Shown here: positions 49,351-58,971 of the stretch, piece after piece | How the letters are laid out: every line of letters starts with the position of its first letter | Position numbering within the stretch: position 1 is the stretch's first letter | From: Oscillospiraceae bacterium | GTDB lineage: Bacteria; Bacillota; Clostridia; Oscillospirales; Oscillospiraceae | Direction of reading: 5' to 3' | DNA: 61,253 nucleotides | Assembly (NCBI GenBank): GCA_016282135.1 | Contig: JAEEKA010000064.1 | Coordinates: forward strand, 1 to 61,253 | Program-made: the position numbers and the translations under genes | Notes under the pieces: model-generated | Database searches by the model: none | Told to the model about the DNA's origin: nothing | What the model saw: only the letters and a program-made list of their open reading frames with translations

Positions 49351-49442
49351 GCCGCGCCTTACGCGACAGTTCGGATCGCCAGCGGCGAGTGATCAGTGGT
49401 GAGATTATAACGTACAACTCTTAACGAGAAGGTTGACCGCTC
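49351..49442. repeat. Intergenic repeat R2 (between the two accessory genes)
   Basis: It starts immediately after a stop codon, as R1 does, with GCCGCGC. It carries the shared block (about 80 percent alike over 50 bases) containing GGATCGCC and GCGAGTGATCAGTG, and ends with a similar ACTCTTAAC stretch before the ATG. It lacks the long central stem of R1. Confidence 0.65.
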
Positions 49443-49805
49443 ATGAACGACAGCATATTACGAACAAAGTCCAAGGAATTCGCCAAGAACACCGTCTTCC
49501 TGTGTCGAAGACTGAAAGAAAACCGCGTCGAATCGGTGCTGATTAATCAGCTTCTTCGCTGCGGTACTTCCGTAGGCGCGAACATATATGAAGCGCAATA
49601 CGCCCAAGGTGCGAGAGACTTTATTTCCAAATTCGAAATTGCTTTGAAGGAGTGCAATGAAAGCGAATACTGGCTTATGCTGTTGTTTGAAACAAACAGC
49701 ATATCAAAAGAGGAATTTCAACGCTTTCAAATTCAATGCGTTGAAATTCGAAGAATGCTCGTTTCGTCGGTAAAAACAATCAAGGAGCGTGCCAAAACAG
49801 TCTGA
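49443..49805 (+). CDS. Four-helix bundle protein (S23/23S rRNA intervening sequence family)
   Basis: The 120-residue all-helical protein has the family pattern: 'NDSILRTKSKEFA' at the N-terminus, 'LINQLLRCGTSVGANIYEAQ' in the middle and 'KFEIALKECNESEYWLMLL'. Members were first found inside rRNA intervening sequences and are now seen as free genes in many genomes. The function is unknown. It sits with the transglutaminase-like gene between guaA and pyrG, with lower GC content than its neighbours. Confidence 0.88.
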   Translation: MNDSILRTKSKEFAKNTVFLCRRLKENRVESVLINQLLRCGTSVGANIYEAQYAQGARDFISKFEIALKECNESEYWLMLLFETNSISKEEFQRFQIQCVEIRRMLVSSVKTIKERAKTV

Positions 49806-51461
<1,656 letters not shown>

Positions 51462-51472
51462 GAGGCACACAT

Positions 51473-52210
51473 ATGGAAACCGAACGTTTGATCATCGACC
51501 GGCTGCGGGAGAGCGACAAGGCGGATTACTTTGAGAATATCTCCCACGACAAGCGGGTGCTGGAAACCTTTATCTGCAATTACTGCGAGCGGCTGGAAGA
51601 TTTTGATTTCTCCGGTTATCTTGCCAAGGACAGCCTCTTTGCCATTCGCCTGAAGCAGACCGGGCGGCTGATCGGCATTATCCTGTACTTTGACGAGAAG
51701 GACGGGGCCTGCGAGATCGGCTACGGGATCGGCTCCGCCCATTGGAACAAGGGCTACGTCACCGAGGCGACCCGGCGTTTTTTGACGTATTGCTTTGCCG
51801 AACGGGGCCTGCAGCGGGTGTATGCCTCCTTCTTTACCGGAAACGACGCCTCCCGGCGGGTCATGGAGAAGTGCGGCATGACCTATCACCACTTCAACGA
51901 AAAGGAATTAAGCTATCTGGGCGTAGAGCGGGACCTGACCTACTACGCCATCGAGCGGGCTCAATGGGCCCAGGCCGCCTATGAGACAACGGCGCGCGCC
52001 ATCCAGCCCGGCCGGTATCGACATTTCAAGGGCAGGGAATACGAGGTCATCGGCGTCGCCCGCCACTCGGAGACGGAGGAGCCCCTGGTGGTCTACCGGA
52101 AGTGCTATGACGACGGCAGCCTCTGGGTCCGGCCCGCGGAAATGTGGAACGAGACGGTGGAGCGGGACGGAAGGATCCAGCCCCGGTTCGCACGGATTCC
52201 GGAGGAATAG
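51473..52210 (+). CDS. GNAT acetyltransferase fused to DUF1653
   Basis: The 245-residue protein has a RimJ/RimL-type GNAT domain at 1-170 ('METERLIIDRLRESD', 'GYGIGSAHWNKGYVTEA', 'NDASRRVMEKCGM'). A DUF1653 domain follows at about 178-240 ('PGRYRHFKGREYEVIGVA', 'LVVYRKCYDDGSLWVRP'). DUF1653 usually occurs as a free small protein. It lies 11 bases after pyrG and is likely co-transcribed. The acetyl acceptor is unknown. Confidence 0.88.
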   Translation: METERLIIDRLRESDKADYFENISHDKRVLETFICNYCERLEDFDFSGYLAKDSLFAIRLKQTGRLIGIILYFDEKDGACEIGYGIGSAHWNKGYVTEATRRFLTYCFAERGLQRVYASFFTGNDASRRVMEKCGMTYHHFNEKELSYLGVERDLTYYAIERAQWAQAAYETTARAIQPGRYRHFKGREYEVIGVARHSETEEPLVVYRKCYDDGSLWVRPAEMWNETVERDGRIQPRFARIPEE

Positions 52211-52220
52211 AACAGAACAA

Positions 52221-52257
52221 GAGGGCCCTGATCGACTCAAGATCAGGGCCCTCTTTT
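52221..52257. terminator. Bidirectional terminator
   Basis: GAGGGCCCTGATC and GATCAGGGCCCTC pair perfectly around a 7-base loop, followed by TTTT. It lies between convergent genes. Confidence 0.92.
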
Positions 52258-52271
52258 GATCGGCTGCGGGC

Positions 52272-53441
52272 TCAGGAAACTACCTGCACCCGCTCTTTTT
52301 TGCGCTTCTTGTCTTCATAGAGCTTTGCGTCGGCCCGCTTCAGGCAGTCGTGGAAGGACTCCTGCTCCACGTCCCATTCATCGAATCCCACGGAAACGGT
52401 GAGGGAGTAGGGCGTCTGGGCGGAGGCGCTGGAATCCAACAGATTGCGGCGGATGTCCCGGACAAGCTGCTCCACTTCCGCGGGCTGATCGGCGTGGACG
52501 ATGATGGCAAACTCATCGCCGCCGTACCGGCTCAGGCAGGAGGAGTAACGCATGGCCTTGGAGCAGCTTTTCATGGCGTTGGCGATCATGACCAGCGCCC
52601 GGTCGCCCTCGGCATGGCCGTAGTTGTCGTTGATGCTCTTGAAGTTGTTTGCGTCCGCCATAACAACAAAGGTTTTCGTGTCCTCTCGGCGATGAGATTT
52701 CTCCTGCAGGGCGTAACGAAGCAGTTGGCCCCGGTTGTTGATCTTGGTCAGCGGGTCCAGGGAAATCTGGTCGTTCATGGAATGAATGTAGAAGAACAGC
52801 ATCATGGTGGTGCAGCCGAAGCAGAACAACGGCGCGTTGAGAAACGCAAGCTGAAAAACGCCGAAAAATACCACCGTCAGCGGATACAAGCCGATGGTTC
52901 GGAAGAGCTTGCGTTCCGCCGGGTCTTCTGTTTTGTTTGCGTTTTTCAGAGAGAAAACGCAGGAGAAAATCACATAGAACAGCGGAGCGGCCAGCATCAA
53001 GGGATAATACGAAACGTTCAGCTCGCACTTTTCGTTGATCCAGAACCTGGGCGCGACAAAGTAGGCAACAAGGATAAGCGTGGTCATTATGATATAGGGC
53101 AGCCGGAACAGCGTCCGTCCGCGCTTGGTGCCGAGGAAAGGCATACGCTCCGACACACCGGCAAAAAAAGCCCATTCAAAGGCAATGGCAGACAGGAGAA
53201 AATAATTTCCGAAGTTCAGGATCGCCACTGCGAAGCGGGTTCGGGGCAGGGCGCCGGCGAGGGTGCCTGCCCAGAAAATATCTGTGACAAAATACAGGAC
53301 ATGGGCAACCAGAGCGCGGTCAAACACGATCTGCTTTTCCTGCTTGTTCACGCTGAAATGGTCATTCAGCAGCAGAATTCCGAAAATCAGAATGCAGAAG
53401 ATATTTGCCTCCGCGTAAAAGAGGAAATAATTGCCGTCCAT
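52272..53441 (-). CDS. Membrane GGDEF protein
   Basis: The 389-residue protein has about six hydrophobic helices in the first 225 residues ('FCILIFGILLLNDHF' first), then a GGDEF domain from about 235 with active site 'SRYGGDEF'. It should be a membrane-bound diguanylate cyclase; the N-terminal membrane domain is a sensor of unknown ligand. GGAGG precedes the ATG at 53441. It lies 39 bases after the MMPL gene on the same strand. Confidence 0.9.
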   Translation of the reverse strand: MDGNYFLFYAEANIFCILIFGILLLNDHFSVNKQEKQIVFDRALVAHVLYFVTDIFWAGTLAGALPRTRFAVAILNFGNYFLLSAIAFEWAFFAGVSERMPFLGTKRGRTLFRLPYIIMTTLILVAYFVAPRFWINEKCELNVSYYPLMLAAPLFYVIFSCVFSLKNANKTEDPAERKLFRTIGLYPLTVVFFGVFQLAFLNAPLFCFGCTTMMLFFYIHSMNDQISLDPLTKINNRGQLLRYALQEKSHRREDTKTFVVMADANNFKSINDNYGHAEGDRALVMIANAMKSCSKAMRYSSCLSRYGGDEFAIIVHADQPAEVEQLVRDIRRNLLDSSASAQTPYSLTVSVGFDEWDVEQESFHDCLKRADAKLYEDKKRKKERVQVVS

Positions 53442-53480
53442 GTTTTCCGCGCCTCCTTTCTGCCGGGATTCATCCGCAAA

Positions 53481-56186
53481 TCAGGATGCGTCGCCGCTCC
53501 TGTCATTCTTTTTTGTTACCAGTCTGTCGCACGCGGCCAAAACGCCGGGCAGGACGAATAAAATCAGCAGTATGACGCTGAAGGACCCGATGGAAATCGT
53601 CCGTACAATGGCGGTGACCGTTGCGTCCTCAAAGAGCCTGCCCACGGCTGCCGTAATCAGGACCAGAACGCAGCCGGAGGTCAGGATGGTGTGCATCGAG
53701 CCGGCATAGGCCCGTTTCAGAGATTCCAGAACGCCCGCCGTTTTGCGATGCTCGCGGTAGTAGTTTGTATAGAGAATGCCGTAGTCGATGGTGGCGCCCA
53801 TCAGAATGCACTCTACAATCAACAGAGCCAGGTAGTACATACTGCCGCTCATAATTCCCGTTACGGTAACGGTGATATAAACGCCGCACTGCACCATCAG
53901 CACCAGAATGACCGGCACAGCCAGAGACCGGAAGGTGAGGGCCACAATCAGAAAAATCGCCAGCGCGGTCAGCAGCGTAATGGACAGCAGCTCCCGGTCG
54001 AAGCTTTTCTGCATCTCATAGGCCATGACGGAGTTGCCGATGAGGTAGACCTCTCCTCCCGAATTGTCGGAAAGATACTTGTCGATGTCCGCCAAAAAAG
54101 CGGTGGTCTCATCGCTTTCCTCCGGATAGGTGGTTGTGACGATCATCCTGGCGTACCGGTCGGAAACGAGTTGGGCCTTTCCGCTTGCCAGCGCGGCCTG
54201 CCCTTCCGACAGCTTTGCCCGCAGATCGGCGTCGATCAGAGCGGAAAAACGCGGATCGGTCAGAACGTTTCCGGTCAAAAGGCGGAACAGCTCCTCCGGC
54301 GAAGCAGTTTGGGGAGGCTGTGAATGATCCATGCACTCCTTGTATAAATATAACATTTCTATCGACGTTTTGTCAAGACGATCCGTCAATCCGCCGATAA
54401 TCTTCAGCATTTCTTCACCAGAGTACGGCTGATTGCCGATCACCGCGTCCATGAGCGCCTTTATGCCGGACAGTATCTGCGTTTGCTCGGGCGGAGCGCT
54501 GCCCAGGAAGCCGCTCATCAGGGGATCGGAGAGAATGAAATCGACAAATTCCGACAGGGACATGGTGTCACCGCCGCCCTGGGCGCCGTGCAGCATAAAG
54601 ACGGTTTTTACTGCGGATTCGTCCATCCCCTCGGGCGCAATTCCGGCCAATACCCCCGCCAGCTCCTCCGCGGTCAATTGCTTTTGCAGGGCTTCCGGGT
54701 TTGCAAACCGGCCCAGCAGACCGGCCTGACTGCGCATTTCGTCGTCCAGGAAGGCGGAAAAGCTCTCGTCGTGTTCCATGCGCTCGGAAAGGAAGGAGAG
54801 AAATTCACCTGCGGTCATCGTCCCGGCAGCGTTCCCGGCGTGGCTTTGATAGATGAGCAGATTGATGAGGTCCGGACTCACTTCGACGCCTCCGCCCATT
54901 TCCCCAAGCATAGCAGCCAGCTCTTCGGCGGTGCAGGGCTTGCCCAGCGTTGTGCCGTAGCCCATCACAGAGCTGACGTTTTTGTCCTGCTCCAGCCTGC
55001 TGCTCAGTTCTGTCAGGCATGGTTCATCTTGGTTTTCATAGACCAGGACGACCGTGTTGCGCTTGGGAAACACATCGGCTACGGCGTCGTCCTTCACCAG
55101 GGTATAGGCGATTCCGGTCTGAGTCTGCAAAAAATAGAAACCCACAAAAAGCACGAGGAAAAGAACGGACAGCCCATAGCGCATTTTGTGGCTGAACCGC
55201 GCCGCCCAATCCATAGGGACATGCAGGGCCTTTTTTGCCGTCTTGGTCAGCAGCCGATCACACAGCAGAATCAATGCCGGCAGGATGGTCAGCACGCAGA
55301 CCATGCTGATAAACACGCCCTTGGCCAGCACGAGGCCTACGTCAGCGCCGATCTTGAAGCTCATGAACACCAGCATCAGCAATCCAGCCACCGTGGTGAG
55401 GGAGCTGGAAGCCACCGAGGAAAAGGCGTTGGACCAAGCTTTTTTCATGGCCCGGAATTTGTCCGGCTCCGCCTGCCGCTCCTGCCGGTAACGGTTCATC
55501 AGAATGACGGAGTAGTCCATGGAAAGACCCATTTGCAGGATTGCGGCCATGGAGTTTGTGACGCTGGATACACTGCCCAGAAGCAGGTTGGTTCCGGTAT
55601 TGATCAGCACCGCGCAGCCGATACTCGCAAGAAACAGAAAGGGCTCCACCCAGGATCCGCACATGGTAAACAGAACCGCCAGCAGGAGAACCGCAACGAC
55701 TGCGTAGACCCGCAGCGGGATAATCGGCGCACTGGGGTCGTCGTCTTGCCATACAATAGAACGGCCCGAAAAGCGGGCTTCCAACTCTGCCGCAATTGTC
55801 TGCGCCTCCGGGCTGTCGTAGCCGCAGGACATGTGGATTACATACAGGGTGTGATTGTCCCGATTGTATTCCTCGCTGAGCGGGTCGTGATCCACGCTTT
55901 CCACCCCGGGAATCGAGGCCATTTTCTCCAGGACCTCCGCCTTCTCCGGGCCTGTCAGGTCGTCCACCATCACCCGAATGGTATTTGACGTTTCAAGATC
56001 CGGGAACGCTTCGTCCATGAGGTCCATTCCGATCTTCATCCTGGAATCGTCCGGCAGGTACTTTGTCAGATCCTCGTTGATAGTGACAAAGCGGGACCCG
56101 ACGGCTCCCGCGACAGTGAGAACCAGCATCAGGACCAGGACCGCGATTCTATGATTTACAATAAAGGAAGATGTTTTTTTCAGCAT
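53481..56186 (-). CDS. MMPL/RND family transporter
   Basis: The 901-residue membrane protein has the RND-like two-fold layout: helix 1 near residue 12-32, an outside loop, helices 2-6 at about 175-320, a long second outside region with 'DRYARMIVTTTYPEESDE', and helices 8-12 at the C-terminus. Typical motifs are 'MGLSMDYSVILMNRYRQER' and 'MGATIDYGILYTNYYREHR'. It should export lipids or drugs using the proton gradient. I use the ATG at 56186 with GGAGG 9 bases ahead. It is divergent from a TetR regulator that probably controls it. Confidence 0.9.
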   Translation of the reverse strand: MLKKTSSFIVNHRIAVLVLMLVLTVAGAVGSRFVTINEDLTKYLPDDSRMKIGMDLMDEAFPDLETSNTIRVMVDDLTGPEKAEVLEKMASIPGVESVDHDPLSEEYNRDNHTLYVIHMSCGYDSPEAQTIAAELEARFSGRSIVWQDDDPSAPIIPLRVYAVVAVLLLAVLFTMCGSWVEPFLFLASIGCAVLINTGTNLLLGSVSSVTNSMAAILQMGLSMDYSVILMNRYRQERQAEPDKFRAMKKAWSNAFSSVASSSLTTVAGLLMLVFMSFKIGADVGLVLAKGVFISMVCVLTILPALILLCDRLLTKTAKKALHVPMDWAARFSHKMRYGLSVLFLVLFVGFYFLQTQTGIAYTLVKDDAVADVFPKRNTVVLVYENQDEPCLTELSSRLEQDKNVSSVMGYGTTLGKPCTAEELAAMLGEMGGGVEVSPDLINLLIYQSHAGNAAGTMTAGEFLSFLSERMEHDESFSAFLDDEMRSQAGLLGRFANPEALQKQLTAEELAGVLAGIAPEGMDESAVKTVFMLHGAQGGGDTMSLSEFVDFILSDPLMSGFLGSAPPEQTQILSGIKALMDAVIGNQPYSGEEMLKIIGGLTDRLDKTSIEMLYLYKECMDHSQPPQTASPEELFRLLTGNVLTDPRFSALIDADLRAKLSEGQAALASGKAQLVSDRYARMIVTTTYPEESDETTAFLADIDKYLSDNSGGEVYLIGNSVMAYEMQKSFDRELLSITLLTALAIFLIVALTFRSLAVPVILVLMVQCGVYITVTVTGIMSGSMYYLALLIVECILMGATIDYGILYTNYYREHRKTAGVLESLKRAYAGSMHTILTSGCVLVLITAAVGRLFEDATVTAIVRTISIGSFSVILLILFVLPGVLAACDRLVTKKNDRSGDAS

Positions 56187-56244
56187 AACTCCATTCCTCC
56201 TTGCTGCGTGTCTTTTCGGATTATTGACAGGCTGCTCTGAAAAT

Positions 56245-56273
56245 AGTATAATAAACATGTGTTGTTTTCACAA
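56245..56273 (-). promoter_or_regulatory. Promoter of the MMPL gene
   Basis: Minus-strand TTGTGA (56268-56273), 17 bases, TATACT (56245-56250). Confidence 0.65.
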
Positions 56274-56332
56274 CCAACAGTTAATTTCCATTTGGCTGTG
56301 AAGCCGACACAGCAGGAAGAAATGTTGTTTTC
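56260..56332. promoter_or_regulatory. Repeated TGTTGTTTTC motif (candidate TetR sites)
   Basis: TGTTGTTTTC occurs at about 56260-56269, overlapping the MMPL -35, and again at about 56323-56332, just ahead of the tetR gene. The first copy is part of GTTG-TTTTCA-CAAC. These could be regulator sites; no symmetry is perfect. Confidence 0.35.
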
Positions 56333-56359
56333 GTAATAAAAAGTTCAGGAGTAGGGCTT

Positions 56360-56881
56360 ATGAATCAGAGAATCGCTCTCACGAAAAAGCTGCTGAAAAA
56401 CGGCCTGACGGAAATGCTGCAAAGCCATAGCATCTATGAGATCTCCATTCGGGAGCTGTGCCAGCGGGCCGGAATCAACCGCTCTACCTTCTATAAGTAC
56501 TACGGCAGCCAGTTTGATCTGCTTTCCGAGATGGAGCAGGATCTTCTCGGCAGCGTAGAAACGACCCTGACCTCTCAGGAGAATTCCAGTGCGAGTGTCA
56601 TTCAGCAGGTTATGGAATACCTGGAAAAGGACATTGAGTTTATCCGCCTGCTTCTGAACTCCAACGTGGATCCGCAGTTTCCGGAAAAGCTGTTTTCCCT
56701 GGAGCAGATCCGCCGCCTGAGCGAGGAGCTGAAGGCGGATATGACCGAGGATGAATACGAGTATTACTACTGCTTCATCCTTCACGGCGCCTACGAGATG
56801 GTCCACCGATGGATCAACAAGGACGACCGGGAGCCTCCCGCCTGGATTGCCTCTCTTATCTATCATTTTATCCGGGGATGA
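56360..56881 (+). CDS. TetR/AcrR family transcriptional regulator
   Basis: The 173-residue protein has the TetR helix-turn-helix at 5-55 ('YEISIRELCQRAGINRSTFYKYYGS', seen at about 30-54) and a helical ligand domain. It is divergent from the MMPL exporter gene and probably represses it. AGGAG precedes the ATG at 56360. Confidence 0.92.
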   Translation: MNQRIALTKKLLKNGLTEMLQSHSIYEISIRELCQRAGINRSTFYKYYGSQFDLLSEMEQDLLGSVETTLTSQENSSASVIQQVMEYLEKDIEFIRLLLNSNVDPQFPEKLFSLEQIRRLSEELKADMTEDEYEYYYCFILHGAYEMVHRWINKDDREPPAWIASLIYHFIRG

Positions 56882-56903
56882 CGCTTCTGAATTCCCGCGC
56901 GGC

Positions 56904-56938
56904 AAAAACGCCCTCTTGCCATACAGGCAAGAGGGCGT
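56904..56938 (-). terminator. Minus-strand terminator downstream of the tRNA
   Basis: ACGCCCTCTTGCC and GGCAAGAGGGCGT pair perfectly around ATACA. The T run (AAAAA on the plus strand at 56904-56908) is on the minus strand, so it stops transcripts coming from the tRNA side. Confidence 0.7.
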
Positions 56939-57016
56939 GCTCGGTGCGTTTTGGGAAGAGGTGCGCCAAAAAGATGCCGCGCAGCGGGAAAAGGAGGAGC
57001 AGAAGGGCACAGCCGA

Positions 57017-57051
57017 AGAAAACCCGACCGCATCAAGCGATCGGGTTTTCT
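57017..57051. terminator. Terminator of the tRNA-Leu gene
   Basis: AGAAAACCCGA and TCGGGTTTTCT pair perfectly. On the minus strand the stem is followed by T-rich sequence, 26 bases after the tRNA 3' end. Confidence 0.8.
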
Positions 57052-57076
57052 GAGCCGTGCGGAGGGATCTCCGACG

Positions 57077-57163
57077 TGGTGCCGGTAGCCGGAGTCGAAC
57101 CGGCACGCTGTCGCCAGCGGCGGATTTTGAGTCCGCTACGTCTACCAATTCCATCATACCGGC
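57077..57163 (-). tRNA. tRNA-Leu (anticodon CAA)
   Basis: The 87-base sequence on the minus strand folds with acceptor GCCGGTA/TACCGGC, a 7-base anticodon loop CTCAAAA closed by GCGGA/TCCGC, a long variable arm CGCTGGCGACAGCG and a T arm GCCGG-TTCGACT-CCGGC. The 3' CCA is encoded (57077-57079). The anticodon is CAA, reading TTG codons. Confidence 0.95.
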
Positions 57164-57176
57164 AGATTGCAGAGGT

Positions 57177-57205
57177 ATTATAATACAGCCGGGGCAGAAT
57201 TGCAA
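57177..57205 (-). promoter_or_regulatory. Promoter of tRNA-Leu, overlapping a hairpin
   Basis: Minus-strand TTGCAA (57200-57205), 17 bases, TATAAT (57177-57182). The spacer contains one arm of a GC-rich hairpin, AGCCGGGGCA/TGCCCCGGCT (57187-57224). Confidence 0.8.
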
Positions 57206-57286
57206 GTGCAAATTTGCCCCGGCTGGTGATTTCTCAATTTGCTCGGACCCAACGGCCTGCCCGGGCCGCTTCTTTCCCCGAGGCGG

Positions 57287-57793
57287 TCAGGCGGTCTGGC
57301 CGATCCGGTCCATGATATATGCGTGGACCTGGGCGGGCTGGATATCCAGGGCGCCGGCGAACTCGTCGTAGAGCAGGCGCTGGGCTTCCCGGAGGAAGGT
57401 CTCGTCGGAGACGTGGAGGCTTTTGCCGTCGGCCTGGCGGCGTTCCTTGTGGGCGTTGAGGGTCTTGATCAGGACGATCAGACTTCTGCACTCGTTGCTC
57501 CGCAGCAGACTGTCAAAGGCGGCTTTCCTGGCCTGGGGGTCTTCCTCCCAGACGGTGGGGATTTCCGGCACGCTTTTGATCAGGGCCTCTACCTCGTCGC
57601 GTGAGAGGACCGGACGCATTTTGGCCACCAGCTGCGCGTTATCCACGGGAACGTAGATCACGGAGGCGTTTTGATAGACGGGTTTGAGGACATAATACCG
57701 TTCCCGGGTGCGGCCAAAACGCATGGTGGCGATTTCCTGAATCACGCAAACACCGCTGCCGCCGTAATGTATCCTCTCGTTGACGCTGTACAT
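57287..57793 (-). CDS. CarD-like transcriptional regulator
   Basis: The 168-residue protein begins 'MYSVNERIHYGGSGVCVIQ', the CarD/TRCF RNA-polymerase-interaction fold ('YYVLKPVYQNASVIYVPVDN'). A helical C-terminal half follows with 'RLLYDEFAGAL'. CarD proteins bind RNA polymerase and stabilise open complexes. I start at the ATG at 57793 with AAAGGAG ahead; an in-frame upstream extension crosses the promoter. Confidence 0.92.
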   Translation of the reverse strand: MYSVNERIHYGGSGVCVIQEIATMRFGRTRERYYVLKPVYQNASVIYVPVDNAQLVAKMRPVLSRDEVEALIKSVPEIPTVWEEDPQARKAAFDSLLRSNECRSLIVLIKTLNAHKERRQADGKSLHVSDETFLREAQRLLYDEFAGALDIQPAQVHAYIMDRIGQTA

Positions 57794-57836
57794 GACGCAC
57801 TCCTTTCGTCCCGCATAGCAAAAAACCCACCATGTT

Positions 57837-57865
57837 ATTATAGCACACTTTTTTCGAAATTCCAA
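57837..57865 (-). promoter_or_regulatory. Promoter of the CarD-like gene
   Basis: Minus-strand TTGGAA (57860-57865), 17 bases, TATAAT (57837-57842). Confidence 0.8.
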
Positions 57866-57917
57866 GTAAAAATACATGAAAAAAACACAAATTTTTCGCA
57901 GATTTTTCGAAATCCTC

Positions 57918-57946
57918 TTGTCAAGCGGCGCAAAATCCTGTAAACT
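57918..57946 (+). promoter_or_regulatory. Promoter of prmA
   Basis: TTGTCA (57918-57923), 17 bases, TAAACT (57941-57946). Confidence 0.78.
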
Positions 57947-57994
57947 ATAGGGGCTCTTTCCCAAAAACTATTTTCCTGAAATGAGGATTTTTAT

Positions 57995-58969
57995 ATGGAA
58001 TGGTTGGAACTCACCGTTGACTCTGCCTCCCGGGGCATCGGCCTGCTGGAGGCCGCGCTGACATTGAATGGATTTGACAGCTTCATTATAGACGATGAAG
58101 CGGAATTTCACACGTTTTTGGAGACAAACCGGGATTACTGGGACATCGTGGACGAGGACCTGGAAAAGAGTCTGGACGGGGTTTCCCGGATTCGACTCTA
58201 TTTGGCCGACGGCCCCGATGCGCCGGAGGAGATCGCCCGGCTGCGGGAGCTGTTGACCGGTCTGCTGGCCGCCTACCCCGACGCCGGCCTGGGGACTTTG
58301 AACCTGAGCCTGGCCAACGTCCGGGATGAGGACTGGGAAAACAACTGGAAGCAGTACTACCAGCCCATCCCCATCGGGCAGCGGTTGCTGGTGGTGCCCA
58401 AGTGGATGGAGCCTGATCCCGCCGAGAACCGCATCCCGGTCTTTCTGGATCCCGGCATGATCTTCGGCACCGGGGCCCATGCCTCTACCCAGATGTGCAT
58501 GCTTCGCCTTGAGGAGCTGATCCGGGGCGGGGAAGAGGTCCTGGACCTGGGCAGCGGCAGCGGCATCCTCTCCATCACGGCCCTGCGCTTGGGAGCGGCC
58601 CACGCCACCGGTGTGGACGTGGACCCCAAGGCGGAGGACATCGCCCGGGAGAACGCGGCCATCAACGGCCTTGGAGCGGACCGTTTTACGGCGGTCACCG
58701 GCAACGTCATCACCGGCCAGGGGGCCCTGGCAGAGCTCTTTGCCCGGACCTACGACGTGGTTTGCATGAACATCTTTGCGGACGTGATTATTCCCATGGC
58801 GGCGGTGCTGCCCCGGTTTATGACGGAAAAGACCAAGGTAATCTGCTCCGGCGTCCTGGAGAGCCGCTATGAGGAGGTCCGGGCTGCCATTGAGGCGGCG
58901 GGACTGCGGATCGCGTCTTTGCAGACCATGAACGACTGGTGCTGCTTTACCGCGGAAAAGGGGGAGTGA
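57995..58969 (+). CDS. prmA: Ribosomal protein L11 methyltransferase
   Basis: The 324-residue protein has the PrmA N-terminal domain and the methyltransferase motifs 'DPGMIFGTGAHASTQMCM', 'VLDLGSGSGILSI' (SAM binding) and 'VCMNIFADVIIPM' (NxxA-like). It trimethylates ribosomal protein L11. ATG 57995 follows ATGAGGAT. The next gene starts 2 bases after its stop. Confidence 0.94.
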   Translation: MEWLELTVDSASRGIGLLEAALTLNGFDSFIIDDEAEFHTFLETNRDYWDIVDEDLEKSLDGVSRIRLYLADGPDAPEEIARLRELLTGLLAAYPDAGLGTLNLSLANVRDEDWENNWKQYYQPIPIGQRLLVVPKWMEPDPAENRIPVFLDPGMIFGTGAHASTQMCMLRLEELIRGGEEVLDLGSGSGILSITALRLGAAHATGVDVDPKAEDIARENAAINGLGADRFTAVTGNVITGQGALAELFARTYDVVCMNIFADVIIPMAAVLPRFMTEKTKVICSGVLESRYEEVRAAIEAAGLRIASLQTMNDWCCFTAEKGE

Positions 58970-58971
58970 CC

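Noticed and set aside
48432-49442. CRISPR array
   Set aside because: Only two related copies of unequal length with coding sequence between them; no short direct repeats with unique spacers were seen anywhere in the window.
48432-49442. Integron attC sites
   Set aside because: The repeats follow stop codons as attC sites do, but I see no attC core sites or integrase, so I describe them only as structured repeats.
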